Assembly (NCBI GenBank): GCA_018266075.1
Contig: JAFEBB010000011.1
Coordinates: forward strand, 62,001 to 126,000
Direction: 5' to 3'
Length of the DNA stretch: 64,000 bases
DNA from: Deltaproteobacteria bacterium
GTDB taxonomy: Bacteria; Myxococcota; Myxococcia; Myxococcales; SZAS-1
The notes beneath the pieces were generated by a model. The model saw only the letters and a list, made by a program, of their open reading frames with translations. It ran no database searches and was not told where the DNA came from. A program made the translations under genes and the position numbers. Position 1 is the first letter of the stretch, and each line of letters starts with the position of its first letter. This document shows positions 35,371-44,361 of the stretch, piece by piece.

Positions 35371-36531
35371 CTACCCGATAAAGCTCTCCATGTAGTTCGG
35401 ATCCTCGAGGTCCACGGCGGCCGCCGTGAAGTGCAGCGTGCCGAAGGTGTCGAGCATCACCGCGAGCTCGTCGGTGCGCGTGGCGCCGATGCTCTTCTCG
35501 TACGCGCCGGGGTGCGGGCCGTGCGGAATGCCTGCCGGGTGGAACGACATCGAGCCCGGGCCCACGCCGCGCCGCGAGGTGAAGTTTCCGCTCACGTAGA
35601 GGATGAACTCGTCCACGTCCACGCTGGAGTGGGGGTACGGGCAGGGAATCGCCTCGGGGTGGAAGTCCACCACGCGCGGCACGAAGCTGCAGATGAGCGC
35701 GCCGCGCGTCGCGAACGTGCCGTGCGAGTCCGGCGGTAGGTGCACCTGACCGGCGCGCGGCTGGAAGTTCAAGATGGGCAGCGCGAACGGGTACACCGAG
35801 CCGTCCCAGCCCACGACGTCCAGCGGGTTGTGGTCGAACGTGTAGCCGTGGAAGGCGCCGTTGCGCTTCACCACCAGCTTGCGGATGTTCTCGTCGAGCG
35901 GGCCCTTGAACTCCGGGCGCCGGAAGTCGCGGTGGCAGAGCGGCGCGTCCATCTTCAGCTGGCCCACGTCGTTCCGCCACTGCTTGGGCAAGTGCAGCGC
36001 GCCCAGGCACTCGATCGACAGCCAGCGCTGCTCCACGCCCTTGTCGGGAATGAAGCGATGAATCAGCGCGCGCGGCACGGCCACGTAGTCGTGCTGCTCG
36101 AAGCGCACGTCGCCCAGGATCGTCCGCAGCGTGCCCGAGCCCTTCTGGATGAAGAAGAGATCGTCGGCGTCGCCGTTGGCGAAGTAGACGGGATCCGGCT
36201 CGGTGGGCGCGAGCATCCCGAGCACCACGTCGTCGTTGAAGATGTACGGAACGCGCGCGCTCACCGCCGGACCGCTCGGCAGCTTCGCGTCCTGGCTCTT
36301 CACGTGGCGCTTGAGCAGCGGCCGCCCTTCGACGGCCTTCGGCAACTTCCAGCCGTGCTCGGCCTTGCCCGCGTGCACCGCCTGCGGCCGGTGCTGGTGG
36401 TACATGATCGTGTACGGCGCGAGGAACGCTTCACGCGTGAAGCACTCCTCGTAGAGCAGGTTGCCGCTCTCGTCCTTGAAGGCGATGTGGTGCTTGCGCG
36501 GGATCTTTCCCAAGGCGATGCGGTCGAGCAT
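35371..36531 (-). CDS. hmgA: Homogentisate 1,2-dioxygenase
   Basis: 386 residues. It opens the aromatic ring of homogentisate to maleylacetoacetate using Fe(II). The cupin-like core shows the ligands HRF near 155 and the C-terminal HPAGIPHGPHPGAYE stretch with the Fe-binding His/Glu cluster; GWDGSVYPFALPI and DFHPEAIPCPYPHSSVDVDEFILYVSGNF are typical family words. It is somewhat shorter than the roughly 440-residue eukaryotic enzyme, as in other bacteria of this type. GGGAGACGCC precedes the ATG. It is the last of the four tyrosine-degradation genes, 68 bases after hpd. Confidence 0.95.
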   Translation of the reverse strand: MLDRIALGKIPRKHHIAFKDESGNLLYEECFTREAFLAPYTIMYHQHRPQAVHAGKAEHGWKLPKAVEGRPLLKRHVKSQDAKLPSGPAVSARVPYIFNDDVVLGMLAPTEPDPVYFANGDADDLFFIQKGSGTLRTILGDVRFEQHDYVAVPRALIHRFIPDKGVEQRWLSIECLGALHLPKQWRNDVGQLKMDAPLCHRDFRRPEFKGPLDENIRKLVVKRNGAFHGYTFDHNPLDVVGWDGSVYPFALPILNFQPRAGQVHLPPDSHGTFATRGALICSFVPRVVDFHPEAIPCPYPHSSVDVDEFILYVSGNFTSRRGVGPGSMSFHPAGIPHGPHPGAYEKSIGATRTDELAVMLDTFGTLHFTAAAVDLEDPNYMESFIG

Positions 36532-36599
36532 GGCGTCTCCCTGCTGTGGGCCGTCGTTCTAGCCCGCTCGCAGCGCGTGCCAAGCGGACTTGATCACGA

Positions 36600-37751
36600 T
36601 CAAACGCGGCCTTCCTTCTGCTGCTCGCGCTCGATGCTCTCGAAGAGCGCGCGGAAGTTCCCGGCGCCGAAGCCCTGGCCGCCCTGGCGCTGGATGATCT
36701 CGTAGAAGAACGGGCCGGCGTCGGCCTGCTTGTAGAGGCCGGCGGCGTCCTTCAAGAAGATCTGGAGCATGTACTCGCCCTTCTTCTCACCGTCGACGAG
36801 GATCTCCAGGTTCTGCAGATCCTTCATGTCCTCGTGCAACGTGATGCCGAGCTTCTCGAGGCGCTTGGGGAGCAATTCGTAGTAGCTGCCGGGCGTGGGC
36901 ATGAACTCCACGCCGCGCGCGCGCATCGCCTTCACCGAAGCGAGGATGTCCTTCACCTCGATGGCCACGTGCTGCACGCCGTCGCCGCGGAGGTCCTCGT
37001 TGAAGAGGTTGATCTGGCTGGCCTTGAAGAGCGGGCGCATGGGCTCGTTGTTGGCGAACTTCACCTTGGCCGACTTCTCGATCATCACGATGGAGCGCAG
37101 GCCCGAGCCCTTGTCCACCTTGCCGTTCACGTCGCTGGTGTGGAACTCCACGTCCCAGAACTTCTCCATGCCCAGCACATGCTCCATCCACAGGAGCGCG
37201 GGCTTCATGGTCTGGAAGTTCGAGGTGACGTGGTCGAAGTGGAGGATCTCGAGCGCGTTCTTGCCGCCCTTGGGCTGGGCGTAGGTCTTGAAGCCCGGGA
37301 AGAACTCCTTGAAGCCCTTGCGCTCGAAGAAGCGGAAGGTGCAATCACCAAACGGGGTGGTGATGCTGAACATCGACAGGGTGCCGCCGCCCTCGTCCTT
37401 ATAAGTTTGAATGTCGCTGATCGGCGTCGAGCCGCGCTGCTCGAGGACGCTGAATGCCTTCTGGATATCCTCAACTTCAAAGTTCAAGGTACCGATACCG
37501 GCCGGGTGCTTCTTGAGCCAGCGCGCGGCGCGGCCGCCCTCGCCCACCGGGTGCGAGACGAGCACCTTGGCCTCGCCAGCCTGGAAGAGCACCGAGTGCT
37601 GCTTGCCGGCCTTGTCGAGCTCGGGCGTGCTCTCGCCGATCTCGGCGAAGTCCATCTTGTCCACGTAGAAGCGCCGCGAGCGCTCGATGTCGCGCACGTA
37701 GTAGTGAACCGAGTCCAACCGCTTGAGACCGAAAGATTCGAGCTTGGGCAT
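36600..37751 (-). CDS. hpd: 4-Hydroxyphenylpyruvate dioxygenase
   Basis: 383 residues. It converts 4-hydroxyphenylpyruvate to homogentisate. Two vicinal-oxygen-chelate halves are seen; the C-terminal one holds the Fe ligands in ILHFDHVT, GVQHVAIEVKD and PFFYEIIQR, and ends with GFGAGNFRALFESIEREQ, the family's C-terminal helix. The length is as expected. It lies between maiA (9 bases upstream) and hmgA. Two short patches (near 37390 and 37480) use AT-rich codons unlike the rest of the gene. Confidence 0.97.
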   Translation of the reverse strand: MPKLESFGLKRLDSVHYYVRDIERSRRFYVDKMDFAEIGESTPELDKAGKQHSVLFQAGEAKVLVSHPVGEGGRAARWLKKHPAGIGTLNFEVEDIQKAFSVLEQRGSTPISDIQTYKDEGGGTLSMFSITTPFGDCTFRFFERKGFKEFFPGFKTYAQPKGGKNALEILHFDHVTSNFQTMKPALLWMEHVLGMEKFWDVEFHTSDVNGKVDKGSGLRSIVMIEKSAKVKFANNEPMRPLFKASQINLFNEDLRGDGVQHVAIEVKDILASVKAMRARGVEFMPTPGSYYELLPKRLEKLGITLHEDMKDLQNLEILVDGEKKGEYMLQIFLKDAAGLYKQADAGPFFYEIIQRQGGQGFGAGNFRALFESIEREQQKEGRV

Positions 37752-37760
37752 GGGGATTTC

Positions 37761-38426
37761 CTATTTCTTTTCAGCAGGAGGCGTATCGGGCTGGTTGTCG
37801 GCGTGGGCCGACTTGAACGCGGGCAGCGCGCAGAGCGCCGCGTCGATGCGCGCCAGCGTGGGGAAAGGCGCCAGGTCTACTTTGAAGCGCCGGGCGCTAT
37901 ACATTTGAGGAACGAGATAGAAGTCGGGCAGCGTCACCGAGTCGCCCACGCAGTACTTGCCGGCGAGCGGCTTCACCGACGTCTCCATCCCGCGGAGCCC
38001 GCGCTCGAGCCACTCGCGGGCCCAGTTCGCGTCCGAGTGCTCGACGCCGCCCGCGAGCTCCTTCACCTTCTTGAGCACGGCCGCGTTCTGCAGCGGCTGG
38101 ATGCCGGAGTTCACGATCTCCGCGAGCATGCGCGTCTGCGCGCGCAGGAACGGGTCCTTCGGAAGGATCGACGGGTTGGGAATGGTCTCGTCGAGGTACT
38201 CGATAATCGCCATCGACTGCGCGAGCCGCTTGGTCTGGCCGCCCTCTTCCCACTCCAGCAGCGGCACCTGCGACATCGCGTTCTTCACCTGGTAGTCGGG
38301 CTTGTACTGCTCGCCGCCGTCCTTGATGAGGTTCACGGCGACGTAGTCCCACTTCACGCCCTTGTGGTTCAAGGCGATGCGCACGCGCCAGCTCGAGCTC
38401 GAGCGCCAGTAGCCGTAGAGCTTCAT
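37761..38426 (-). CDS. maiA: Maleylacetoacetate isomerase (zeta-class GST)
   Basis: 221 residues. It isomerises maleylacetoacetate to fumarylacetoacetate with glutathione. The zeta-class signature SSSSWRVRIAL is at residues 9-19, with VPLLEWEEGG and AQSMAIIEYLDETIPNP completing the thioredoxin-like half; the helical half has the usual length. ATG overlaps the stop of the FAH-family gene by ATGA. The C-terminal ten residues (DTPPAEKK) are extra and disordered-looking. Confidence 0.95.
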   Translation of the reverse strand: MKLYGYWRSSSSWRVRIALNHKGVKWDYVAVNLIKDGGEQYKPDYQVKNAMSQVPLLEWEEGGQTKRLAQSMAIIEYLDETIPNPSILPKDPFLRAQTRMLAEIVNSGIQPLQNAAVLKKVKELAGGVEHSDANWAREWLERGLRGMETSVKPLAGKYCVGDSVTLPDFYLVPQMYSARRFKVDLAPFPTLARIDAALCALPAFKSAHADNQPDTPPAEKK

Positions 38427-39400
38427 GCCTGCACCACCTTCTGGTCGATGCGGCCAAAGATGCTCTTGCCGTCCGGCCCGAGCATCTCGATCTGCACGGT
38501 GTCGCCCGGCTTCATGAACGGCGTGACGGGCTTGCCGCTCTCGATGGTCTCGATGGTCCGCGCCTCGGCCAGGCAGCTCCAGCCCTTGCTGCGCTCGGCG
38601 TTCGAGATGGTCCCCGAGCCGAGGATCGTCCCCGCGGTGTACGCGCGCGTCTTCGTCAGGTGCTCGATGAGCTGAAAGAAGGAGAAGTGCATCTCCGGGC
38701 CGGCGTTGGGCTCGCCCACCAGCTTGCCGTTGTAGGTCGTGCGCAGCGGCAGGTGCAGGCGGCCGCCGCTCCACGCTGCGCCGAGCTCGTCGGGCGTGAC
38801 GGCCACGGGCGAGAACGCGGTCGCGGGCTTGCTCTGAAAGAAACCAAATTGTTTCGCGAGCTCGGTGGGGATGAGGTTGCGGAGCGTCACGTCGTTCGCG
38901 ATGAGCACCAGCTTCACGAAGGGCGCTGCCTTGTCGGCAGTGGTGCCCATGGGCGTATCGCCGAGGATGACCGCGACCTCGCTCTCGAAATCCAAACCCC
39001 ATTCGACATTGCGAAGCGGAATGTCCTCGGTTGGCGCGAGGAGCACGCCCGAGCCGCCCTGGTACACGAGCGGATCCGTCTCCAGCGTGGGCGGCACCTC
39101 GGCGTTGCGCGCCTTGCGCACCAGCCGCACGTGGTTGAGGAACGCGGAGCCGTCGACCCACTCGTACGCGCGCGGCAGCGGCGCGTGCGCCTGCTTCGGA
39201 TCGAATGGCTCGCTCTTGGCGGCGCCCGACTCCAGCTCGGCCGCGAGCGCACGCAGCTTGGGCTCGGCCTCGCTCCAGCGATCGAGCGCGGCCTGGAGGG
39301 TGGGCGCGATGGCGCGCGCGTCGGCGTACGCGGAGAGCGCGCGGTTGACGACGATCAGCCGTCCGTCGCGCGTGCCGTCCTTGAGGGTTGCCAGCTTCAT
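38423..39400 (-). CDS. Fumarylacetoacetate hydrolase family protein
   Basis: 325 residues from the ATG at 39400. The FAH fold is shown by NVEWGLDFESEVAVILGDTPMGTTADKA (metal-binding Glu pair in DFESEVAV) and IPTELAKQFGFFQSKPATAFSPVAVTPDE. In the pathway it would cut fumarylacetoacetate to fumarate and acetoacetate; the shorter bacterial FAH-like subclass is seen rather than the 420-residue FAH. The gene comes first in the run FAH-maiA-hpd-hmgA, supporting that role. One codon patch (GCG AAA CAA TTT GGT TTC) forms an AAC/GTT inverted repeat. Confidence 0.9.
   Translation of the reverse strand: MKLATLKDGTRDGRLIVVNRALSAYADARAIAPTLQAALDRWSEAEPKLRALAAELESGAAKSEPFDPKQAHAPLPRAYEWVDGSAFLNHVRLVRKARNAEVPPTLETDPLVYQGGSGVLLAPTEDIPLRNVEWGLDFESEVAVILGDTPMGTTADKAAPFVKLVLIANDVTLRNLIPTELAKQFGFFQSKPATAFSPVAVTPDELGAAWSGGRLHLPLRTTYNGKLVGEPNAGPEMHFSFFQLIEHLTKTRAYTAGTILGSGTISNAERSKGWSCLAEARTIETIESGKPVTPFMKPGDTVQIEMLGPDGKSIFGRIDQKVVQA
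38840..38855. repeat. AAC-N6-GTT inverted repeat inside FAH-family gene
   Basis: GAAACCAAATTGTTTC, with exact 5-bp arms. The patch uses AT-rich codons in a GC-rich gene. Confidence 0.45.
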
Positions 39401-39486
39401 GGTCTTGCGCGCCCCGTGGAGACGGCGGGCAAGTAACACGCGCCCGGGCCGACCTCAACCCGGGCTGATGGCGCGGTGCGGCAGCG

Positions 39487-42036
39487 TCACTTGTGGCCTG
39501 CCTCGTAGTCCTCGACGGCCTTGCGGATGGTGGGCGCGGAGGGGTCGTTGGGGGCCACCATGAGGAACTTCCGGTAGTACACGGCGGCCTCCTCGTTGTG
39601 GTTCATGCGCGCGAGGCAGCCGGCCAGCGCGCGCAGGCCATCCGGGAAGTTCGGGTCGATCTCCACGACGCGCTTGAGGAGCACCAGCGCGCCCTGGTTG
39701 TCGCCGGCGCGGAGCTTCGCGTTGCCGCTCTTGAGGAGCGACACCGCTTCCGGCGAGTGCACGACCTTGCCCGTCGTGCCTGCTTTTCTTTCCGCCTTCA
39801 GCTGCTGGTAATGCGCGCTCTGGCTGGTGAACTGCGCCGTGCGGCGGAGGATCTCCTGGGCCTGGGAGTAGAAGGCGGAACCCTTGGGGATGGCACCGAG
39901 CTCGGTGATCATCGTCGGCGACGGGAGCCCGGCGGTCTCGGCGCGCGACACCACCGACTGCCGCGCGTTCTCGTCCGCGAGGCGCTGCTCCAGGCTGTGC
40001 AGCTCGCCGAGCTGGGCGAGCCGGCTGCGGTTGTCACTGATCGTCTGCCGAACGCGCCCGAGCTCGTGATCGCGGAACTGATTCTCCAGCGTGGCGAGCA
40101 GCTCACCGGAGCTCTTGAGTTGCCAGTCGGGCTTCTCGCGCAGCGCCTTCTGGGCAGCGGGCGCGTAGACCGAGCTGGGCACGGCGCCGGTGAGCGCGGC
40201 CTTGTCGTCGGCGTCGCCCTGGCCCATCCAGGTGCGAATCAGCGCTTGCCGGAGCGTGGCCTCGCGGCCGGCATAGCTGTGGAGCCCGTCGGCGTCCGCG
40301 TCGCCGATGGAGGACTGGTCCTCGAGCGTGGCGGTGGCCCCCGCGTAGGCCCGGCTGGTGAGCATGGTGCGTGCGGCAAAGAGGACCGGCTCGCGGCCCA
40401 GATCGGTGTTCGCGTGCGCCTGGCTGGCCACGTCGAGCGCGGCCACGATCTCCGCGCGATCGGTGCTGCCCTGGCAGCTGAGCTTCCAGCTCTCGAGCGC
40501 GGGCGCCGCCGCCGGCGCGGGCGCGTCGCGCAGGAGCACGGCGTCGGCGAGCCCGAGGTAGAGCCGGCCCGCGGTGGGCTCGGCGGCGATGGCGGCGACG
40601 AGCGCGGTCATGGCGGCGTTGCCGTCGCCCTGCTCGAGCGCCTGGCGCGCCGCCCAGATGCTCCCGTCCTCGAGGGGCGCCTTGGGCTGGCCATCGCAGA
40701 CCATGCCCGCGACCACCTTGCCGCCGTGTCCCGTCGGCGCTGCGGGGGTGGGCGCAGGCGCGGGCGCAGGCGCAGGTGGGGTCGGCGGCGCGATGAGCTT
40801 CTTCGTCGCGAGCGCATCGGGCGGAGGGCCTGGCGTGGGCGGCTCGAAGATCGCCGAGAGCCCGGCCACCACGACGCCCGCCGCGCCCAGGCCCGCGAGC
40901 GCGAGCACGATCGGCCGCCGCGAGCGGTCCTCGACCACGGTGCTCCCGGTCGCGACGACGTCCGGTGCGGTCACGGCGGGCGGCGGCGCGGTGGGCGGCG
41001 CGGTCAACGGCTCAGCCTCGACGCTCGAGTCCATCCGCGGCCAGCGCTCCATCGCGCCGCGGAAGTCGTTGGACACGTTCACCGCCTCGCCGGCCAGCGC
41101 CAGCTCGCCCTCGAAGACGAGCCGCACCATGTTGGCGACGTCCGGTGTGCCCAGGCCTGGCGCGCTGCGGGCCACGTGCGCCGCGAGCTCCTCCTGCATC
41201 TCCAGCGCGGTCTCGTAGCGGCCCTCTTGCGAGGCGAGCGCGCGCCGCACGATGGAATCCGACTGCTCGGAGATGTCGGGACAAATCGTTCGCGGGTGCG
41301 GGTACTCGCCGAGCACGATCTTTCGCAGCACGTCGGCCATGGGCCCGCTGAAGGGCAGCCGGCCGGTGAGCATCTCGTAGAGGCAGACGCCGGTGGCGTA
41401 GACGTCGGTGCGGCCGTCGAGCTCGCGCGAGCGCGCCTGCTCGGGCGAGAAGTACACGTACTTGCCCTTGATCACGCCGGTGGCGGTCTTGGTGCGGCCG
41501 GGCCGCTCGTCGCCGTAGGCGCGCGCGATGCCGAAGTCGACGAGCTTCACCTCGCCTTCGAAAGAGAGCATCACGTTCTGCGGCGAGATGTCCCGGTGCA
41601 CGATGCGCATCGGCTTGTGGCTCGCGTCGGTGCGGGTGTGCGCGTGGTGCAGGCCCTTGCACATCTCGAGGGCGATCAAGCACGCGTACGCCTCGGGCAT
41701 GCGGCGGCCCTGCTCGGCGAGGCGATCCAGAAGGTCCGCGAGGCTGCGGCCGTGGACGAACTCGAGCGCCAGGTAGGGCTCGCCGTCCACCTCGTCGACG
41801 TCGAGCACCTGGACGATGTTGCCGTGGTTGAGCCCCGCGGCGATGCGCGCCTCTTCGAGGAACATCTCCTTGAAGCGCGCGTCGGCGGCGTGGGTGCGGA
41901 GGATCTTCTTGATCACCACGGTGCGGGTGATGCCCGCGCCGCTCACCTGCTCGGCGCGCCACACCTCGGCCATGCCGCCGCTGCCCAGCTTGCCCAGCAA
42001 GCGGTAGCGGCCGAAACTCTGGGAATCGGACGGCAC
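39487..42036 (-). CDS. Membrane Ser/Thr protein kinase with C-terminal TPR
   Basis: 849 residues. The kinase domain (10-285) shows LGKLGSGGMAEVWRA, VVIKKI, HRDISPQN (Ser in place of Lys), LVDFGIARA and GKYVYFSPEQAR. A Pro/Ala-rich linker surrounds a single transmembrane segment (PIVLALAGLGAAGVVVAGL, about 375-393), followed by a second Pro/Ala tract. The sensor-side 430 residues are helical, with TPR-like units near the end (SLLKSGNAKLRAGDNQGALVLLKRVVEIDP, then ALAGCLARMNHNEEAAVYYRKFL). Kinase in the cytoplasm, TPR part on the outer face. It is upstream of the tyrosine genes on the same strand but 86 bases away. Confidence 0.9.
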   Translation of the reverse strand: MPSDSQSFGRYRLLGKLGSGGMAEVWRAEQVSGAGITRTVVIKKILRTHAADARFKEMFLEEARIAAGLNHGNIVQVLDVDEVDGEPYLALEFVHGRSLADLLDRLAEQGRRMPEAYACLIALEMCKGLHHAHTRTDASHKPMRIVHRDISPQNVMLSFEGEVKLVDFGIARAYGDERPGRTKTATGVIKGKYVYFSPEQARSRELDGRTDVYATGVCLYEMLTGRLPFSGPMADVLRKIVLGEYPHPRTICPDISEQSDSIVRRALASQEGRYETALEMQEELAAHVARSAPGLGTPDVANMVRLVFEGELALAGEAVNVSNDFRGAMERWPRMDSSVEAEPLTAPPTAPPPAVTAPDVVATGSTVVEDRSRRPIVLALAGLGAAGVVVAGLSAIFEPPTPGPPPDALATKKLIAPPTPPAPAPAPAPTPAAPTGHGGKVVAGMVCDGQPKAPLEDGSIWAARQALEQGDGNAAMTALVAAIAAEPTAGRLYLGLADAVLLRDAPAPAAAPALESWKLSCQGSTDRAEIVAALDVASQAHANTDLGREPVLFAARTMLTSRAYAGATATLEDQSSIGDADADGLHSYAGREATLRQALIRTWMGQGDADDKAALTGAVPSSVYAPAAQKALREKPDWQLKSSGELLATLENQFRDHELGRVRQTISDNRSRLAQLGELHSLEQRLADENARQSVVSRAETAGLPSPTMITELGAIPKGSAFYSQAQEILRRTAQFTSQSAHYQQLKAERKAGTTGKVVHSPEAVSLLKSGNAKLRAGDNQGALVLLKRVVEIDPNFPDGLRALAGCLARMNHNEEAAVYYRKFLMVAPNDPSAPTIRKAVEDYEAGHK

Positions 42037-42105
42037 GCTTCGAGGCTAGCACGCAAGGCACCCGCGCAGACGCCCTTGGTACAGTGCATTCCAGGGAATC
42101 CCGAC

Positions 42106-42558
42106 ATGACCCGCGCTCGTGCCAGCTCGCTCGTGATCGCGCTCGCGGCCTGGGCCGCGGGCTGCAAGCCGTGTCCGCACAACAAGTGCGCGATCCCGTC
42201 GCTGTTCGTGCACATCTCCGACGCCAGCACCGGCGCCACGTTGATTCGCCAGAGCGATCCCGACGGCGGCTCGGCCTTCGTCACCATCACCCAGGCTGGT
42301 CAGACCTGGGCGCTGACTCCCGACAACTCCTGGCCCACGGACGCCGACGAGCTCGCCTCCGGCCTCGGCGCAGGTGCGGCGTCGATCGTCGCCAGCGCGC
42401 CGGGGTACCAGTCCGTCGAGCAAGACATCACGGTGGAAACGGCCGACTGCGGCGGCGTCCAGATCCAGAGCCTCGGCTTCGCGTTGCCGCCAGAGAACAG
42501 CGCCGTCCAGCCGTTGAAGTCCGCGAAGGCCGGCGGCTCGAACGTCTGCGGCGGCTGA
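42106..42558 (+). CDS. Small lipoprotein of unknown function
   Basis: 150 residues. The lipobox is AWAAGC (residues 15-20), then CKPCPHNKCAIP, a Cys-rich start to the mature protein. The remainder is beta-rich (SLFVHISDASTGATLIRQSDPDGGSAFVTITQAG), resembling a single carboxypeptidase-regulatory-like sandwich. Divergent from the kinase gene with 69 bases between starts; 2 bases separate its stop from the convergent zinc-ribbon gene. Confidence 0.75.
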   Translation: MTRARASSLVIALAAWAAGCKPCPHNKCAIPSLFVHISDASTGATLIRQSDPDGGSAFVTITQAGQTWALTPDNSWPTDADELASGLGAGAASIVASAPGYQSVEQDITVETADCGGVQIQSLGFALPPENSAVQPLKSAKAGGSNVCGG

Positions 42559-42560
42559 GG

Positions 42561-42890
42561 CTAATCGTCCTCGTCGTCGAGGTCCGCAAAGCCCACCAAC
42601 TCGCCTCGGACCACGCGCCCGTCCTCGAGCTGCACCGCCTCGTACTCGCGGCTGCACTGCGGACAGGTGAGCCCTTCGACCTCCAGCGGCTCGCTCGCGA
42701 TGCGCCCGTCGGTGACGGCGTAGTAGGCCTGCAGCAGCAGGTCTCGACTGCCGCACATGCAGGCCGTCTCGCCGGCGTCGCCGCCGTGGGCCGGCACGTC
42801 GAAGCTCTGCTCCGCCTCGGCGGCCTCGAGCGTGCGCTCGGTCTCCCAATCGGTGGGCGGGGCCTGGTTCTCGCGGCGACGCTTGCTCAT
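42561..42890 (-). CDS. Small zinc-ribbon-like protein
   Basis: 109 residues. Two Cys pairs, CMCGSRD and CPQCSREY, 30 residues apart, form a likely zinc site; acidic termini surround it. No signal peptide. It could be a transcription-associated ribbon or a small redox protein. It sits between two plus-strand genes on the opposite strand, and no operon partner is seen. Confidence 0.75.
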   Translation of the reverse strand: MSKRRRENQAPPTDWETERTLEAAEAEQSFDVPAHGGDAGETACMCGSRDLLLQAYYAVTDGRIASEPLEVEGLTCPQCSREYEAVQLEDGRVVRGELVGFADLDDEDD

Positions 42891-42970
42891 GCCCGCATGC
42901 TGCCCAATCGGAACTTTCCGCGCTCGGAAATCGGCCTGACCCGGCCGACCAAGCGCGCTAGTAAGGGCCC

Positions 42971-44311
42971 ATGCGCGTGACGGTCCGGCGGGCGAAGAAG
43001 CTGCAGGGCGAGCTCGTCGCGCCCGGCGACAAGTCCATCTCCCACCGGGCGCTGCTCTTCGCCACGCTCGGAAGCGGCACCTGCGAGGTGCGCCACCTCT
43101 CTCCCGGCGCCGACGTGCGCTCCACCGCGAGCTGCCTGCGCGCCCTCGGCGGCGAGCTCCACGCGAGCGGCGAGACCATGCTCGTGAAGGGCGTGGGCCT
43201 GCGCGGCCTGCACCCCGCGCTGGACACGCTCGACTGCGGCAACAGCGGCACCACCATGCGTCTGCTCGCGGGCGTGATCGCGGGCTCGGAGGTCGGCGGC
43301 ACGCTCGATGGCGACGCGAGCTTGCGCAGCCGCCCCATGCGCCGGGTGACGGAGCCGCTGCGAGAGATGGGCGCCGCCGCCATGGGCGTACCGGGGCCGT
43401 CCGGTCGCGAGTTCGCGCCGCTGCGCATCGACATTGGACGCAAGCTGCACGGCATCGACATCGCGCTCGCCATCTCCAGCGCGCAGGTGAAGAGCGCCAT
43501 CTTGCTCGCGGGCTTGTGGGCCGAGGGCGAGACGCGGGTCCGCGAGCCGTCGCCCTCGCGCGATCACACCGAGCGCATGCTCCGGAGCCTCGGCGTAGCG
43601 CTGCGCGACGAGGCCGGCGCCCGGGTGCTCACCCCTCCCACGCGCGATTGGACGATGCCCGCGATCTTCGACGTGCCCGGCGATCCCTCGTCGGCGGCGT
43701 TCGTGCTCGCGGCCGCGGCCCTCGTTCCCGACGGCGAAGTGCGCGTGCGCGGCGTGAACACGAACCCCACGCGCACCGGCTTCTTGCGCGCGCTCGAGCG
43801 CATGGGCGCGTCGCTCACCCTGGAGCCGATGGGCGAGCGAGCGGGTGAGCCGGTCGCGGATCTCGTGCTGCGCGGCGGCGCGACGCTGCGCGCAATCCAC
43901 GTCGAGCCGAGCGAGATTCCCTCGATGGTCGACGAGGTTCCCATTCTCTCCGTGCTCGCGACGCAAGCGCAGGGCACGACCGAGATCCGCGGCGCGGGTG
44001 AGCTGCGCGTGAAGGAGTCGGATCGGCTGGCGCAGATCGCCCGCGGGCTCACCGCGATGGGCGCCCGCGTGGAAGAGCTCCCCGACGGCCTGCGCATCGA
44101 CGGTCCGACGCCGCTGCACGGCGCGACGATCGATGCCGCGCGCGATCACCGCATCGCCATGTCCTTCGCGGTCGCGGGGCTCTGCGCCGATGGCGATACG
44201 GCCGTCGAGGGCGCCGAGTGGGCCGACATCTCGTTCCCGGGGTTCTTCGAGGCGCTCGCGCGATGGACGAATGGCGCCGTCGACGCTCGAGGCGACTGGT
44301 CAGGCTTCTGA
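42971..44311 (+). CDS. aroA: 3-Phosphoshikimate 1-carboxyvinyltransferase (EPSP synthase)
   Basis: 446 residues. It joins phosphoenolpyruvate to shikimate 3-phosphate. Motifs include GDKSISHRALLFA (catalytic Lys), DCGNSGTTMRLLAG, SSAQVKSAILLAGL, DEVPILSVLATQAQGTTEIRGAGELRVKESDRL and RDHRIAMSFAVAGL, all in normal order. The motif GNSGTTMR with Ser/Thr/Met and a Thr rather than Ala-containing loop is typical class I or class II only by sensitivity tests; I do not assign it. It lies apart from the other aro genes, separated by two lipoproteins and an epimerase. Confidence 0.97.
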   Translation: MRVTVRRAKKLQGELVAPGDKSISHRALLFATLGSGTCEVRHLSPGADVRSTASCLRALGGELHASGETMLVKGVGLRGLHPALDTLDCGNSGTTMRLLAGVIAGSEVGGTLDGDASLRSRPMRRVTEPLREMGAAAMGVPGPSGREFAPLRIDIGRKLHGIDIALAISSAQVKSAILLAGLWAEGETRVREPSPSRDHTERMLRSLGVALRDEAGARVLTPPTRDWTMPAIFDVPGDPSSAAFVLAAAALVPDGEVRVRGVNTNPTRTGFLRALERMGASLTLEPMGERAGEPVADLVLRGGATLRAIHVEPSEIPSMVDEVPILSVLATQAQGTTEIRGAGELRVKESDRLAQIARGLTAMGARVEELPDGLRIDGPTPLHGATIDAARDHRIAMSFAVAGLCADGDTAVEGAEWADISFPGFFEALARWTNGAVDARGDWSGF

Positions 44312-44361
44312 CTATCGTGTCTACTCGCCGGGTCGGGCCGAGGCCTGAAAGGACCCTCACC

